Positions 47,749 to 57,480 of a DNA stretch of 64,000 nt are shown here, one piece after another. Position 1 is the stretch's first letter. Each line of letters opens with the position of its first letter. This DNA is from Tolypothrix bouteillei VB521301 (lineage in GTDB: Bacteria; Cyanobacteriota; Cyanobacteriia; Cyanobacteriales; Nostocaceae): positions 2,264,717-2,328,716 of the forward strand of contig NZ_JHEG04000001.1 in assembly GCF_000760695.4 (NCBI RefSeq), written 5' to 3'. The translations under genes and the position numbers were made by a program. The notes under the pieces were generated by a model, which was not told where the DNA came from, ran no database searches, and worked only from the letters and a program-made list of their open reading frames with translations.

Positions 47749-47927
47749 GAGGTTTTTGGAATTTGGATTGTAATAGTCATTCAATTCTTCCTTGTCTCCC
47801 TTATTCCCCTTGTCTCTAGTACCCAAATTCCAGTACGGATATGCACACTGCTGGGACGATCGCATTTGTCTGAGAATTTGTAATAATACTTAATATACAT
47901 AGCAGCTAAGAAGATATCATACACTGA

Positions 47928-48608
47928 ATGAAAACTCCAACAATACAGGAACTTTCCACCCAATTGGAAAGCGAGAATTTACGCGATCGCATGGTAGCCC
48001 TTGCATCTTTAAGGGAAGTTCCTGCAGAAGATGCGGTTCCTTTGATTAAGAAAGTGTTGGACGACGAATCTATCCAACTGAGATCCATGGCAATCTTTGC
48101 TTTAGGCATTAAGCAAACAGAAGAAAGCTACCCCCTTCTGATTAAAATTCTGGAAACAGATCCGGACTATGGTATGCGGGCTGATGCTGCTGGTGCTCTT
48201 GGTTACTTAGGAGATACAAGAGCTGTTGAACCTTTGATGCGGGCATTTTACGAAGATACCGATTGGTTGGTACGCTTTAGTGCTGCGGTCTCTCTTGGCA
48301 ATCTCAAAGACAAACGCGCTCGCGATATACTCATTCAGGCTTTGGACAGCAAAGAAGTGGTTTTACAACAAGCAGCGATCGCAGCGATTGGAGAAATTAA
48401 AGATGTGGAGTCTGTAGATTTAATTCTACGCTTTGCCCAATCAGAAGATTGGTTGGTACGGCAACGGCTCGCAGAAGCTTTAGGACATCTTCCCACTCCC
48501 AAGAGCGTCTCTGCTCTAAAATATTTAGAAAAAGATAACCATCCACACGTTTCTGAAGCATCAAGAATTTCTTTAAAGCGACTTGAGGAAGCAGGTGATC
48601 GAGCTTAG
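47928..48608 (+). CDS. HEAT-repeat protein, NblB/CpcE-like
   Basis: The 226-residue protein is built of about six HEAT or PBS-lyase-type repeats (ADAAGALGYLGDTRAVEPLM, RFSAAVSLGNLKDKRARDIL, QQAAIAAIGEIKDVESVDLI). Length and repeat layout fit NblB, which is needed for phycobilisome breakdown under nutrient stress and resembles the bilin lyase subunit CpcE. It precedes a CpcS-like lyase gene on the same strand by 173 bases, which strengthens a role in phycobilin metabolism. Confidence 0.75.
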   Translation: MKTPTIQELSTQLESENLRDRMVALASLREVPAEDAVPLIKKVLDDESIQLRSMAIFALGIKQTEESYPLLIKILETDPDYGMRADAAGALGYLGDTRAVEPLMRAFYEDTDWLVRFSAAVSLGNLKDKRARDILIQALDSKEVVLQQAAIAAIGEIKDVESVDLILRFAQSEDWLVRQRLAEALGHLPTPKSVSALKYLEKDNHPHVSEASRISLKRLEEAGDRA

Positions 48609-48781
48609 TGGGCTTCGCACTCTCAATGTACCTTCAGGCGCAAATAGAAGAGAAATTTATTTGCGTTTGTCTGTGTTAGAGGTACGCTCTCAGATCCAAA
48701 ATCGATTAACTTGCACACCTCCTGCTACCTTTAAGATAAGTGGGAAAATAGAAGGATTTTGAAGAAAGGTAGATTCTTTCT

Positions 48782-49351
48782 ATGGATATAAAAGAGTTTT
48801 TTGAACTAAGTGGTGGGAAATGGTTTTCCCATCGTACCAGTCATCATTTGGCATTTAAGCAATCAGAAGATGGCAAATCAGATATTTCGATTGAATCTTT
48901 GGCAAAAGATCATCCTGAAGTCATCAAACTTTGCCAGCATAACGAAATCGATCCCAACCTTGCTTCCTGTGGTGCCAGGGTGACTTGGAATGGCACGATG
49001 GAATGGGATGAAGAAAAGCATACTGGTTCCACAGTGTTAGTTGTGGTACCAGATGAAGATAATCCCAATGAAGGTAAGTTATTGCGGGAAATGGGCTACG
49101 CTGAGAAAGCTCCAGTTGCCGGACGTTATAAGATGGGTAGTGATGATACCTTAACTCTCACAACAGAGTACGAAACGATGTGGTCTGAAGAACGCCTTTG
49201 GTTTGCCAGTCCCAATTTGCGGATGAGAGTTGGCGTTTTGAAGCGGTTCGGCGGTTTTAGTATGGCTACCCTGACAACTGAAATTCGCATGGGTGGTGGT
49301 CAAGCTGCGAAAGCGGCGGATGCAACGAGTTCAGTGACTAATGACCAGTAA
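48782..49351 (+). CDS. Phycobiliprotein lyase, CpcS/CpeS family
   Basis: The 189-residue protein belongs to the CpcS/CpeS lipocalin-like lyases that attach phycocyanobilin to cysteine 84-type positions of phycobiliproteins. Matching segments are [55 protein letters not shown] and [17 protein letters not shown]. The length is usual for the family. The last dozen residues are a low-complexity tail ([15 protein letters not shown]) that runs into repeat DNA. The exact chromophore and target subunit cannot be fixed from sequence alone. Confidence 0.88.
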   Translation: MDIKEFFELSGGKWFSHRTSHHLAFKQSEDGKSDISIESLAKDHPEVIKLCQHNEIDPNLASCGARVTWNGTMEWDEEKHTGSTVLVVVPDEDNPNEGKLLREMGYAEKAPVAGRYKMGSDDTLTLTTEYETMWSEERLWFASPNLRMRVGVLKRFGGFSMATLTTEIRMGGGQAAKAADATSSVTNDQ

Positions 49352-49394
49352 TCGGTGACCAGTTATCATGGCTACTGATAACTGGTGACTGAGC
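49336..49394. repeat. ccagt / actgat inverted repeats after the lyase gene
   Basis: The segment gaccagtaatcggtgaccagttatc is followed by gataactggtgactgagc. The arms gaccagttatc and gataactggt pair over about ten bp. The repeat contains the stop codon of the lyase gene and ends at the start of the next gene. Confidence 0.55.
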
Positions 49395-49395
49395 T

Positions 49396-51066
49396 ATGAC
49401 TAATACGGCAGCAATTTTTTATAAAGCAGACGGGTTTGAAACTCGTGGAAAAAGACTCCTCGGTCGTCAAGCTGCAGGTGAAGGTTTTCTCAAAGCCTTA
49501 GTCCAGCATGGCACTGCGGAGTCTTTGTTCTGTTATACGGGAAGTTCAAATGAGTTTTCAGAATTTTGTCAGCGCATCCAACCATGGATGAAATCTCAGC
49601 GGAAAGTGCAGTGGCTTACATCTCACAATCCTCAACTTTTATCACAAGCGGGTACAATTTACCGTCCCGATCCGTTACTTTCCAAACAGGCATGGCAACG
49701 ACGATTTACTGACCAAAATGCATACAGTATTTGTGGCGTGACTCATACTATTGCAAGTATTGGGGTCATGGAAGGGATTGGGGATTTCCTTATTGCCCCT
49801 CTTCAGCCTTGGGATGCTTTGATTTGCCCATCTGTTGCAGTGAAAACTGCTGTTGAACGTCTTCTAAATACTTGGGCTGATTATTTGGCACAAAGGACGG
49901 GTGGCAGACCTAAAATTGAGTTTCAACTACCAGTGATTCCTCTAGGTGTAGATTGCGATGCTTTTCCACAGGGAACTGCTGCTGTTTCCACTCGCAATCG
50001 TTTGCGTCAAGTGCTTGGTATTCCCCAAGATGAAATTGTTGTTTTGTTTGTTGGACGGCTTTGTTTCTATGCAAAAGCCCATCCCGTACCAATGTATTTA
50101 GCTTTGGAAAAAGCAGCACAAGCTACTAAGACTAAAATTCATTTTGTACAAGCAGGCTGGTTTGAAGATGAAAAAGAAGAAGCTAGTTTTAAAAGCAGCC
50201 ATCAAGTTTTTTGTCCTTCAGTCAATTGTATTTTTGTAGATGGACGCAAACCAGAAATCCGTTCGGGAATTTGGTCTGCTGCTGATATTTTTATTTCTCT
50301 AGTGGATAACATTCAAGAAACTTTTGGACTGACACCTATAGAAGCAATGGCGGCTGGTTTACCTGTCGTTGTTTCTGATTGGGATGGATATCAAGAATCC
50401 GTGCGTCATGAAATTGATGGTTGGAAGATTCCTACTCTCATACCACCTCCCGGTGCGGCACGGGATTTAGCATTTGCATATCTTAATGAAAGCTTGAATT
50501 ACAGTTCTTATATTGCTCATACTTCAATGGTAACAGCTGTAGATATTGAAGCAGCGGCAAATGCGATCGCAACATTAATTACAAATCCCGAACTCAGAAA
50601 GCGCATTGGGGAAAATGGAAAGCAACGTGCTAGAGAGGTATATGACTGGAAAGTCGTTATTGCTGCTTATGAGAATTTATGGCGGGAACTAGCAGAGATT
50701 CGTTCTACAGCGACACTTTCTGTTCCCATGCAGCCCAGTCAGCCACCTTATCCTTTGTGTGACGATCCATTCGCGTTATTTGCTCATTATCCAAATCCAA
50801 AGTTAACTGGTGAATTAGTTTTAGGGCTTGGTTCTATGGCAACTTCAGAAGGTTTAAGCGAACTTCAGAAAAATTGGATGACTGGCTTTGGTGCAGAAAG
50901 AAGAAACACAAAAACTACAGACACTATATTAGCCACATTTTTTAAAGATGGCTCCCAATCTCTTGAAACAATTCTCAACAAACATCCGCATATTCCTCCA
51001 ACAGAGTTATTTCGCACCCTGATGTATCTGTTAAAATTTGATGTTCTGCGGTTGGAAGAGCGATAA
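49396..51066 (+). CDS. Glycosyltransferase family 4-type protein
   Basis: The 556-residue protein has a GT-B glycosyltransferase fold. The C-terminal donor-binding half shows VVLFVGRLCFYAKAHP, the E-x7-E motif in ETFGLTPIEAMAAGLPVVVS, and NGKQRAREVYDWKVV. Residues after about 440 form an extra region (KLTGELVLGLGSMATSEGLS, PPTELFRTLMYLLKFDVLRL) outside the catalytic domain. Donor and acceptor are unknown. No other sugar-pathway gene is adjacent. Confidence 0.88.
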   Translation: MTNTAAIFYKADGFETRGKRLLGRQAAGEGFLKALVQHGTAESLFCYTGSSNEFSEFCQRIQPWMKSQRKVQWLTSHNPQLLSQAGTIYRPDPLLSKQAWQRRFTDQNAYSICGVTHTIASIGVMEGIGDFLIAPLQPWDALICPSVAVKTAVERLLNTWADYLAQRTGGRPKIEFQLPVIPLGVDCDAFPQGTAAVSTRNRLRQVLGIPQDEIVVLFVGRLCFYAKAHPVPMYLALEKAAQATKTKIHFVQAGWFEDEKEEASFKSSHQVFCPSVNCIFVDGRKPEIRSGIWSAADIFISLVDNIQETFGLTPIEAMAAGLPVVVSDWDGYQESVRHEIDGWKIPTLIPPPGAARDLAFAYLNESLNYSSYIAHTSMVTAVDIEAAANAIATLITNPELRKRIGENGKQRAREVYDWKVVIAAYENLWRELAEIRSTATLSVPMQPSQPPYPLCDDPFALFAHYPNPKLTGELVLGLGSMATSEGLSELQKNWMTGFGAERRNTKTTDTILATFFKDGSQSLETILNKHPHIPPTELFRTLMYLLKFDVLRLEER

Positions 51067-51213
51067 TTTCTTAACATTAAGGAGGATTTGATTTTTCTCT
51101 AACAAAAGGAACCAAAAAGGGAAATTGGGTAGAATGTTAGAAAAATAAATGCGCGGGGAATGTAAGATGAAATTTATTGCAAATTTTCCTTAATAAATTA
51201 AGTAGAATGCTTC

Positions 51214-52116
51214 ATGCGCCGCGACTCAATCTTTTACAAACTGTTTCAACAATCTCCCTCACTGCTGTTTGAACTTTTGGCAAATGCCCCAAACAATGCG
51301 AGTGCATACCGATTTGATTCGGTAGCAGTCAAAGAACCTAAATTTGAGATTGATGGAGTATTTCTCCCACCAGAAAATGAAAGTGCGGGAATTGTTTATT
51401 TTTGTGAAGTACAATTTCAAAAAGACGAACAACTTTACGAAAGGTTATTTGCTGAATCAGCGTTATATTTCTATCGCCAACGAGGGAGATTTAACGATTG
51501 GCAAGCAGTAATAATTTACCCAACACGCAGTATCGAACAAAGCGATGTTTATCCACATCGCACCTTACTCAACGGCGAGCAAGTACATCGGGTGTACTTG
51601 AACGAGTTGGGGGATATCCGTTCCTTGCCTTTATGGGTAGCACTGATGGTACTGACTACTGTCAGCGAAGAACAAGCACCAGAAGAAGCAAGGTATTTAT
51701 TAACCAGAACTCGTCAAGAAGTCTCCCCACCATTGAACCAGGTGATAATAGATATAGTGACGACAATTATGGTTTACAGATTTGAACAGTTGAGCCGAGT
51801 GGAGGTAGAATCGATGTTAGGGATTACACTACAGCAAACGCGAGTATACCAAGAAATTAAGGAAGAAGGACGTGTTGAAGGACGTGTTGAAGGACGTGTT
51901 GAAGGACGTGTTGAGGGACGTGTTGAAGGACGAAAAGAAGAGGCTGCTAACCTCATTCTTCGACTCCTAACTAAACGCATTGGGCAGAAACTTTCTGAGG
52001 AAGTGGTTCGGCAAATTTCTGGTTTGCCATTGCCTGTTCTGGAAGATTTAAGCGAAGCACTGTTAGATTTTACCAGTTTGGCTGATTTGCAGGCTTGGTT
52101 AGACAATGTTTCATAA
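51214..52116 (+). CDS. DUF2887 / Rpn-type PD-(D/E)XK nuclease-like protein
   Basis: The 300-residue protein matches the cyanobacterial DUF2887 group (MRRDSIFYKLFQQSPSLLFE). The PD-(D/E)XK core is visible as FEIDGVF with the downstream CEVQFQK and ESALYFYRQRG. The C-terminal domain (ILRLLTKRIGQKLSEEVVRQ, LPVLEDLSEALLDFTSLADL) is of the DUF4351 type. Between the two lies a five-fold Gly-Arg-Val-Glu linker encoded by a 12-base tandem repeat. Such genes are numerous and variable in cyanobacteria and are linked to recombination-promoting nucleases. The function here is not known. Confidence 0.82.
   Translation: MRRDSIFYKLFQQSPSLLFELLANAPNNASAYRFDSVAVKEPKFEIDGVFLPPENESAGIVYFCEVQFQKDEQLYERLFAESALYFYRQRGRFNDWQAVIIYPTRSIEQSDVYPHRTLLNGEQVHRVYLNELGDIRSLPLWVALMVLTTVSEEQAPEEARYLLTRTRQEVSPPLNQVIIDIVTTIMVYRFEQLSRVEVESMLGITLQQTRVYQEIKEEGRVEGRVEGRVEGRVEGRVEGRKEEAANLILRLLTKRIGQKLSEEVVRQISGLPLPVLEDLSEALLDFTSLADLQAWLDNVS
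51865..51932 (+). repeat. 12-base in-frame tandem repeat encoding (EGRV)n
   Basis: Five copies of gaaggacgtgtt (one with gagggacgtgtt), plus a partial sixth, encode the linker of the DUF2887 protein. The unit length is a multiple of three, so copy-number change keeps the frame. Confidence 0.92.
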
Positions 52117-52452
52117 GTAAGAAGGCTCGCGGAACCCGATTCTGTCTTGACAACAAGTACTTAAGCCGGAGGTGTAATGCCAGTCGTGTTGGTGATGCTG
52201 AAACGCTGTAAACTCCATGTAGCCATACTTTGACCCAATACTATCCCCGGTCTCACTTCACAGAATCACTGTTAATTATCGTACAAGATGGTTGAAAATC
52301 TTTCGTAGATGCGATGCATACACGTGCATCGCATCTACAAACAAATAACGCTCGTTTACGCCGACTTATACCATTTCACGAAATACTTGATACGAACGAT
52401 CCGTCTCTCATTCTTTCCCTCAATTCCCCATCTGCTTTAGTCATCAATAGCG
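52117..52452. other. Spacer between the DUF2887 gene and the SWIM gene
   Basis: No gene is visible. At 52305-52338 there is a perfect palindrome with 14-bp arms (gtagatgcgatgca / tgcatcgcatctac) and a six-base loop. It lies between genes transcribed towards each other and could stop transcription from both sides, or be a dispersed repeat. Confidence 0.55.
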
Positions 52453-54501
52453 TTACATTATATCCTGAGAGAGTTTTATTAAAAGAGACAATTCTAAAAT
52501 AATTTGTGTGGCGGGTTGCCAATCCCAATCCAGACTATTGTTCTTTTGTTCTAAAATTTCAATTAATTGAGTCATCCGTTTTATAGAATCAACAAAACCC
52601 ATAGCTTTGCCACAATCACAAATTTTTTGGCAATGGCTTAAAATTTGAGAGTCAATTCTTTCTAATCCCATAACTGTTAAATCGCTCATCGCCTGCTGTA
52701 ACTGTTCTAAAAATAAGGCTACCGGATGGCAATTGGAATCATTTAATAAATCTTCACTTAAAAAGATTTTTTCTATCTTTGATAAATTTAGATCGCCATC
52801 AATTTCTAGATTTTGACAAATCCAGGGTTGCAGCATGGTGCGACTTTCACCTGTTTGGAAAATCAAAGAAACTGGTGTAATGACTAATCCCTCCGTACTT
52901 AAGTAGATATGCCCTGCTACAAATAGCAATCGCTTATTTAAGAGATGTCCTAACAGGGATTCAGTACCTACTCTATTGCGATAAGTGTAAGGAAACTTGA
53001 GAATGGATCGGTTGCGATCGCAGTCATAAAGCACTGCAATAACAGCTTGTTCAATGCTGGAAAATTCAATATTTTCTACTTGATGAACCCAGAAAACATG
53101 AAAATTTTCAGTGAGCCGTCTTGGACGAAGGGAACTCGGAGATTGTAGCTGCAAATGCGATCGCAGTGAGTGAAAATCTTCCACTAATAAGGGCGATCGC
53201 AATGACTCCCACTGAAAGGACTGAGGATTCACTATGACCTGAGTGCGGCTTGGCAAAAATTGATAATTGGGCGTTCGCTTTCCTCCTTTTACCAACATCT
53301 CTCCTGCACCCAAAGTGGTAAAACTCACTTGTTTGAAAGCTGGTTTCTCAGCCATTTTCCAAAATTCGGGAGGTTCTATATTGGCTTCTTGTGGAGATTC
53401 GGCAAAATCCTGACACACAGCAACAACCGTTCCTAAATCTGTATCTTGAAAGTAAGCAATGAAACGCACGTTTTGCCTTTGTACTTGCACGCCACACCCC
53501 AAACCGAGCAATCTGGCTGCACCAATTTCCGTGAGTTTGTCTGCTTGAGAGCCACGAATAAATAATTGAGGAACAACCCCGGTATCGTTACGAATTGCAT
53601 CGCAGCGAATGCAAAGTTCCCCTATGAGTTCCACCACCTTTGTGGGTGAAAAACGAGCATCGCGTGAATCGTAGCGTTCTTTTTCTTGCACCAGTTCCGC
53701 CAAAATTTCTGCATTCCATATCAGCCCTGAATTGCGACAAGTTTGTTCCAAACGACGCAAACGCCCAATTGCAGTCGCGGACAGTCCCCTAATTCCAACA
53801 AAAAGTAGCGATCGCAAGTTATTTTCAATCTCATCTAAGACATCGACAGGAATTGGTGTGGCTTCTTTTTGAGTAGAAATTATTCCGCTCATTTGCTCGC
53901 TGCTGAGTTGGCGAAAAGCCCATACCCCAAACAGAGTATGACGACAGGGACTGGGTTCGGAACAGTCGCAATAAGTGTAGCGGATATCGCCTGGAACTAA
54001 AAATTTGACAGTATAAGCTAGGGTGTGAATGCGAGCAATGGGTTTGCTGCTTTTGATTAACTCAATAACATGACCTGAGTTAAATTCCCGGAGCGCTCGG
54101 CTGACAGTAGCTTTGTTAAAGTACTGGGCTAGTTGTGCGTCGTCAATTTCACCTGGATTCCAAGCAGAGTGGGAGGGAGTCGGAGGGCTGTTCTCTTGGG
54201 AATCGGATAGCTCTTGCTTGGGAACTGCTGTACGCTGATAGATCAGGATAGAACGTATAAGATGACGGCAAATAGCGATCGCAGAACAACTACAGTGCTT
54301 ATCGCTCAATTCTTCCCCTGCTGGCAAAACACATTCCACATCATCCGACCAACTTACAGTAACATTTCCTCTCCCATCTTCTGTTATGGTAGATGACACT
54401 CGTCCTTCTTCTATTTCTTTAAGAGCGCGTTTCACCAAACCCCGGTTGCTCAGAACCGTTAAATCATCTGCAGTCAGTGCAAGTAAATCTGAACGTAGCA
54501 T
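52453..54501 (-). CDS. SWIM zinc-finger protein (YehQ-like)
   Basis: The 682-residue protein carries two SWIM-type zinc fingers in its first 220 residues. The first is CSCSAIAICRHLI (CxC-x(n)-CxH) and the second is YCDCSEPSPCRHTLF. The rest is a large region with no family I can name (YDSRDARFSPTKVVELIGEL, GARLLGLGCGVQVQRQNVRF). SWIM fingers bind nucleic acid or protein. It is the last gene of an operon whose order matches E. coli yehI-yehL-yehM-yehP-yehQ, and it begins seven bases after the vWA gene stop. Confidence 0.85.
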   Translation of the reverse strand: MLRSDLLALTADDLTVLSNRGLVKRALKEIEEGRVSSTITEDGRGNVTVSWSDDVECVLPAGEELSDKHCSCSAIAICRHLIRSILIYQRTAVPKQELSDSQENSPPTPSHSAWNPGEIDDAQLAQYFNKATVSRALREFNSGHVIELIKSSKPIARIHTLAYTVKFLVPGDIRYTYCDCSEPSPCRHTLFGVWAFRQLSSEQMSGIISTQKEATPIPVDVLDEIENNLRSLLFVGIRGLSATAIGRLRRLEQTCRNSGLIWNAEILAELVQEKERYDSRDARFSPTKVVELIGELCIRCDAIRNDTGVVPQLFIRGSQADKLTEIGAARLLGLGCGVQVQRQNVRFIAYFQDTDLGTVVAVCQDFAESPQEANIEPPEFWKMAEKPAFKQVSFTTLGAGEMLVKGGKRTPNYQFLPSRTQVIVNPQSFQWESLRSPLLVEDFHSLRSHLQLQSPSSLRPRRLTENFHVFWVHQVENIEFSSIEQAVIAVLYDCDRNRSILKFPYTYRNRVGTESLLGHLLNKRLLFVAGHIYLSTEGLVITPVSLIFQTGESRTMLQPWICQNLEIDGDLNLSKIEKIFLSEDLLNDSNCHPVALFLEQLQQAMSDLTVMGLERIDSQILSHCQKICDCGKAMGFVDSIKRMTQLIEILEQKNNSLDWDWQPATQIILELSLLIKLSQDIM

Positions 54502-54508
54502 AGTTTAT

Positions 54509-55906
54509 TTAGCGTATTTTTTGAGCTACCCACTGGGCTAATTCTCCTGGAGTCATGGCTGCTACATGAGCACCAAGGTTAACCATTTGCTGGGCAATAT
54601 TTCGGTCATAATTGGGATTTGCTTGTTCGTCCAAAGCTGCTAAACCCAATAGCGTTACGCCACTTTCAATCAAATTCTTGGTAGTGGTTAGCAATTGCTG
54701 TACTGGCGCTCCTTCATAGAAGTCTGTAATGAGAATAACAATTGTATTGCGGGGATTATCGACGAGAGATGCAGCATAAGTTAAAGCTTGACCGATATCC
54801 GTTCCTCCTCCTAGCTGAACTTTCATAATAGTTTCCACTGGGTCGGAACATTCTTCTGTGACATCTACCACTGACGTATCAAACAAACAGAGGTGGGTAC
54901 GCACTTGCTTTAAACCAAAGAAAATCGCCGCAGTGACCGCAGCGTGAATGACGCTGTCGAGCATGCTACCAGACTCGTCAACTAAAATAATAATTTGCCA
55001 GCGTTCTACGTGGCGGCGGATACGCGAGAAAAAGTAAGGTTTTTGGATGTAAAGACGCTTGGTTTTTGGATCGTAGTGCTGCAAATTACGGCGGATAGTT
55101 GTTTCCGCATCAAAATTCTTTGCTACTTTTAAAAATGACCTTTGTCGTCGGTCTACCGCACCTAAAAACGGCGATTTCACTTTTTGCGCTAGTTTTTCGA
55201 GCAGTTCCTCAATGACTTTCCTGACCAAATGTCGCGCCATCGCTAACACCTCCTGATTCATCAGGTGCTTGGTCCGAAGTACGGCTTTTAACAATGTTTG
55301 GCTGGGTTGGGCGCGGCTTAATAAGTCTGGATTGGTCACCATTTCTTCCAGCTGGTAGCGCTCCAAAGCATCTTTTTCCAAACGTTCTATGGTTTTTTGC
55401 GGAAATAGCTCGTGTATTGCATCGATCCACTCAGGTATTGTTAGTTGAGAGGGTCCCAATCCCCCCTGACGGTCAAGCGGTGGAACCCAACTTTCACCCC
55501 CACTTTGTTCGGGTTGTCCTTGTGTATTTCCCCGTTCGCTTTGTTCCGGTTTGTTTCCGCTACTGGTAGTATCTTCTTGTCCCGATTCTGCTGGCGATTC
55601 ACCAGAAGCGCTCGGTTCTCCGTTTTTTGAGTCTTGTTGAGATGGCGTCTCTCCACTCTGGGAACCATTTCCCCGCGCTCCCTGAGATTTTTGCCCTGTT
55701 TGCGCGGCTGTCTTTTGTACTCCCGTTCCCGGACGAATGTTGCGCGAGCGGTTTTCTTGGGAATTATACTCCCGGTCATAGAGAAATGCGATCGCTCGAG
55801 CTCTGGCTTGCGAAACATCATCTAAAGTTCCACCCAAAACAGATTCGCTACCAGCTTCTAAAATCAATCGCCAACGGGTTCGACGTTTGGTATTTTCATC
55901 ACTCAT
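54509..55906 (-). CDS. vWA-domain protein (YehP/CoxE-like)
   Basis: The 465-residue protein has a low-complexity, Ser/Gly/Gln/Glu-rich segment at about 60-145 and a C-terminal von Willebrand A domain from about 290. The metal-dependent adhesion site is intact: IILVDESGSMLDS, then LGGGTDIGQALTYAA and VILITDFYEG. vWA proteins of this type work with MoxR ATPases in metal insertion or complex remodelling. The start overlaps the stop of the DUF5682 fragment by four bases, showing translational coupling. Confidence 0.9.
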   Translation of the reverse strand: MSDENTKRRTRWRLILEAGSESVLGGTLDDVSQARARAIAFLYDREYNSQENRSRNIRPGTGVQKTAAQTGQKSQGARGNGSQSGETPSQQDSKNGEPSASGESPAESGQEDTTSSGNKPEQSERGNTQGQPEQSGGESWVPPLDRQGGLGPSQLTIPEWIDAIHELFPQKTIERLEKDALERYQLEEMVTNPDLLSRAQPSQTLLKAVLRTKHLMNQEVLAMARHLVRKVIEELLEKLAQKVKSPFLGAVDRRQRSFLKVAKNFDAETTIRRNLQHYDPKTKRLYIQKPYFFSRIRRHVERWQIIILVDESGSMLDSVIHAAVTAAIFFGLKQVRTHLCLFDTSVVDVTEECSDPVETIMKVQLGGGTDIGQALTYAASLVDNPRNTIVILITDFYEGAPVQQLLTTTKNLIESGVTLLGLAALDEQANPNYDRNIAQQMVNLGAHVAAMTPGELAQWVAQKIR

Positions 55907-57324
55907 TGCTTGTCCCCTCCCCTCAAACCGTAACGCTTAACGGCTGCAAACAGCTTTGTCTCGAAAGCTAACACTTGGGCTGCAACTTCAACGCTCACTT
56001 CTAACTCTGCAAGCGATTCTGTTTCGCAGCCATCTTCCCCCCACGCTTTTATAAGGGTGGAAGCGATCTTGTGTTTCTCGCGGGGTGTAAAGTATGTAAA
56101 TGCTAAATGCAATGCAGGTAAAGCTTCTAAAAATGTGTTGTCATCAAAGCTGCTAACGAGTTCATCAATACTCAGCAGTAGATCCGGATGGCGCTGTACG
56201 ACCTCTCTAGCTAAATAAAACAACCCAGTGAGAAAATCCCCTATTTGGTTGGCTTGCGAGCAAGAACGCAAATCTAAAAGCACCTGCTGGGTTGGTGAAG
56301 TTTCTAGAGTCCAGAGAACGCCACAAGCCGCACCTCGCACTAAAGGAGCCTGAGTGACATCAGCATTAAGACGCCGGAAGACATCGATAAATGCATTGCG
56401 ATTTAAATCTAGCGATCGCTCGCATCTTTCTAAAGTCTCCAACAAAACTTTTATGCCTTGCAGTAATTGCTGGTCGTTCCCCTGCATCTGACCGAGACTT
56501 TCTAGAAGCCACAACCCGCGTTGAAATGTTTCAACCAAAAGGTTGCCAATTTCATCTTGATGGGTGGTTCCCAAAACTTCATCGTAGCAATACAGATAAA
56601 GTATGTGCCCTAAAGCTTCTGCAAGCGATAAAAACTGACTGTCAGAGCGAATGAGGAACAACAACTTTTGATAAAAAAGTTCGCTGAGGTGTCGCAATCC
56701 CATCAAGCAAGAATCAAGTAACAGTAATGCGGCTTTTGCTGCATCTCGCTCTATTTGTGCTGCTAGCTCCAATAATTTTGCCTCAGCCGCTTCTGCAAGA
56801 GTAGACCCGTAGATGGCATTTTCAATACAACTGGCTTCGTAATGCTGGCTCCAACTAATCGTCCATTGCTCCCAAACGTATGACAAATCCTGACGGCTGA
56901 CCCAATCGCTACCACCAGTGACTGTATATCCAGGAATACCTAATAATTTTAATTGGTGGAGAATATGCGATTTTTGCAAATCTAAGGATAAATGTAGATT
57001 GAAATCGATTGCTCGTGCTTTAGTTCTGGGTTCCAAACCATTTTGCTGCAAAAGTTGTTGAATGTTCCGTACTAAAGGCGGTAAGGAAGTTCCATCAGCC
57101 AAGCGTCCCCTAGCATGACCTCGTAAAACATCATACACAGCAGCCAAGAAAGGATGGCTTCTTTGAGCACTCAATTCTTCTTTAATTAAAGACGCGATAA
57201 TACCATCAATTAAATCTTGTCGCCATACAACCACATGACCTCTTAAAGCAGCCAATCCTTGTGCTGTTGTTTCCACCGCAATCAAATCAGCCGAGCTAAA
57301 TAATTGATTTCGCTTGCTTGACAC
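55903..57324 (-). pseudogene. DUF5682 (YehM-like) gene, 3' part, cut off by a tnpB element
   Basis: This 473-codon frame is the C-terminal part of a DUF5682 protein (SSADLIAVETTAQGLAALRG, VWRQDLIDGIIASLIKEELS, AVYDVLRGHARGRLADGTSL). It has no normal N-terminus. Its first possible codon, GTG 57324, lies in the right end of the inserted IS element. The missing first part is at 58611-59555. Joining the pieces at the element ends gives about 786 residues, close to the length of E. coli YehM. It may still be translated as a fragment, since the downstream vWA gene is coupled to it by a four-base overlap. Confidence 0.88.
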
Positions 57325-57480
57325 TCTCCGCCCTATAAGGGCGAAGATTCTTCAATCACAGACCCAACTTGCTGATACAGGATTTCTCCAGTATGAGTAG
57401 AGGTCGAATCTCCTGAAGCGTTCGGATAGTAGATCCAAGTTCCCGTATGCCCTACGGTACTCAAGGCTAATTTCAGAATA
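57318..57480 (-). ncRNA. Candidate omega RNA scaffold at the 3' end of tnpB
   Basis: In IS605-type elements the guide RNA overlaps the 3' end of tnpB and runs through the right end into the flanking host DNA. The hairpin cgccc-ttata-gggcg is in the expected place, and the guide would start at base 57317 and continue downward. The 5' limit is only a guess from known omega RNA lengths. Confidence 0.45.
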
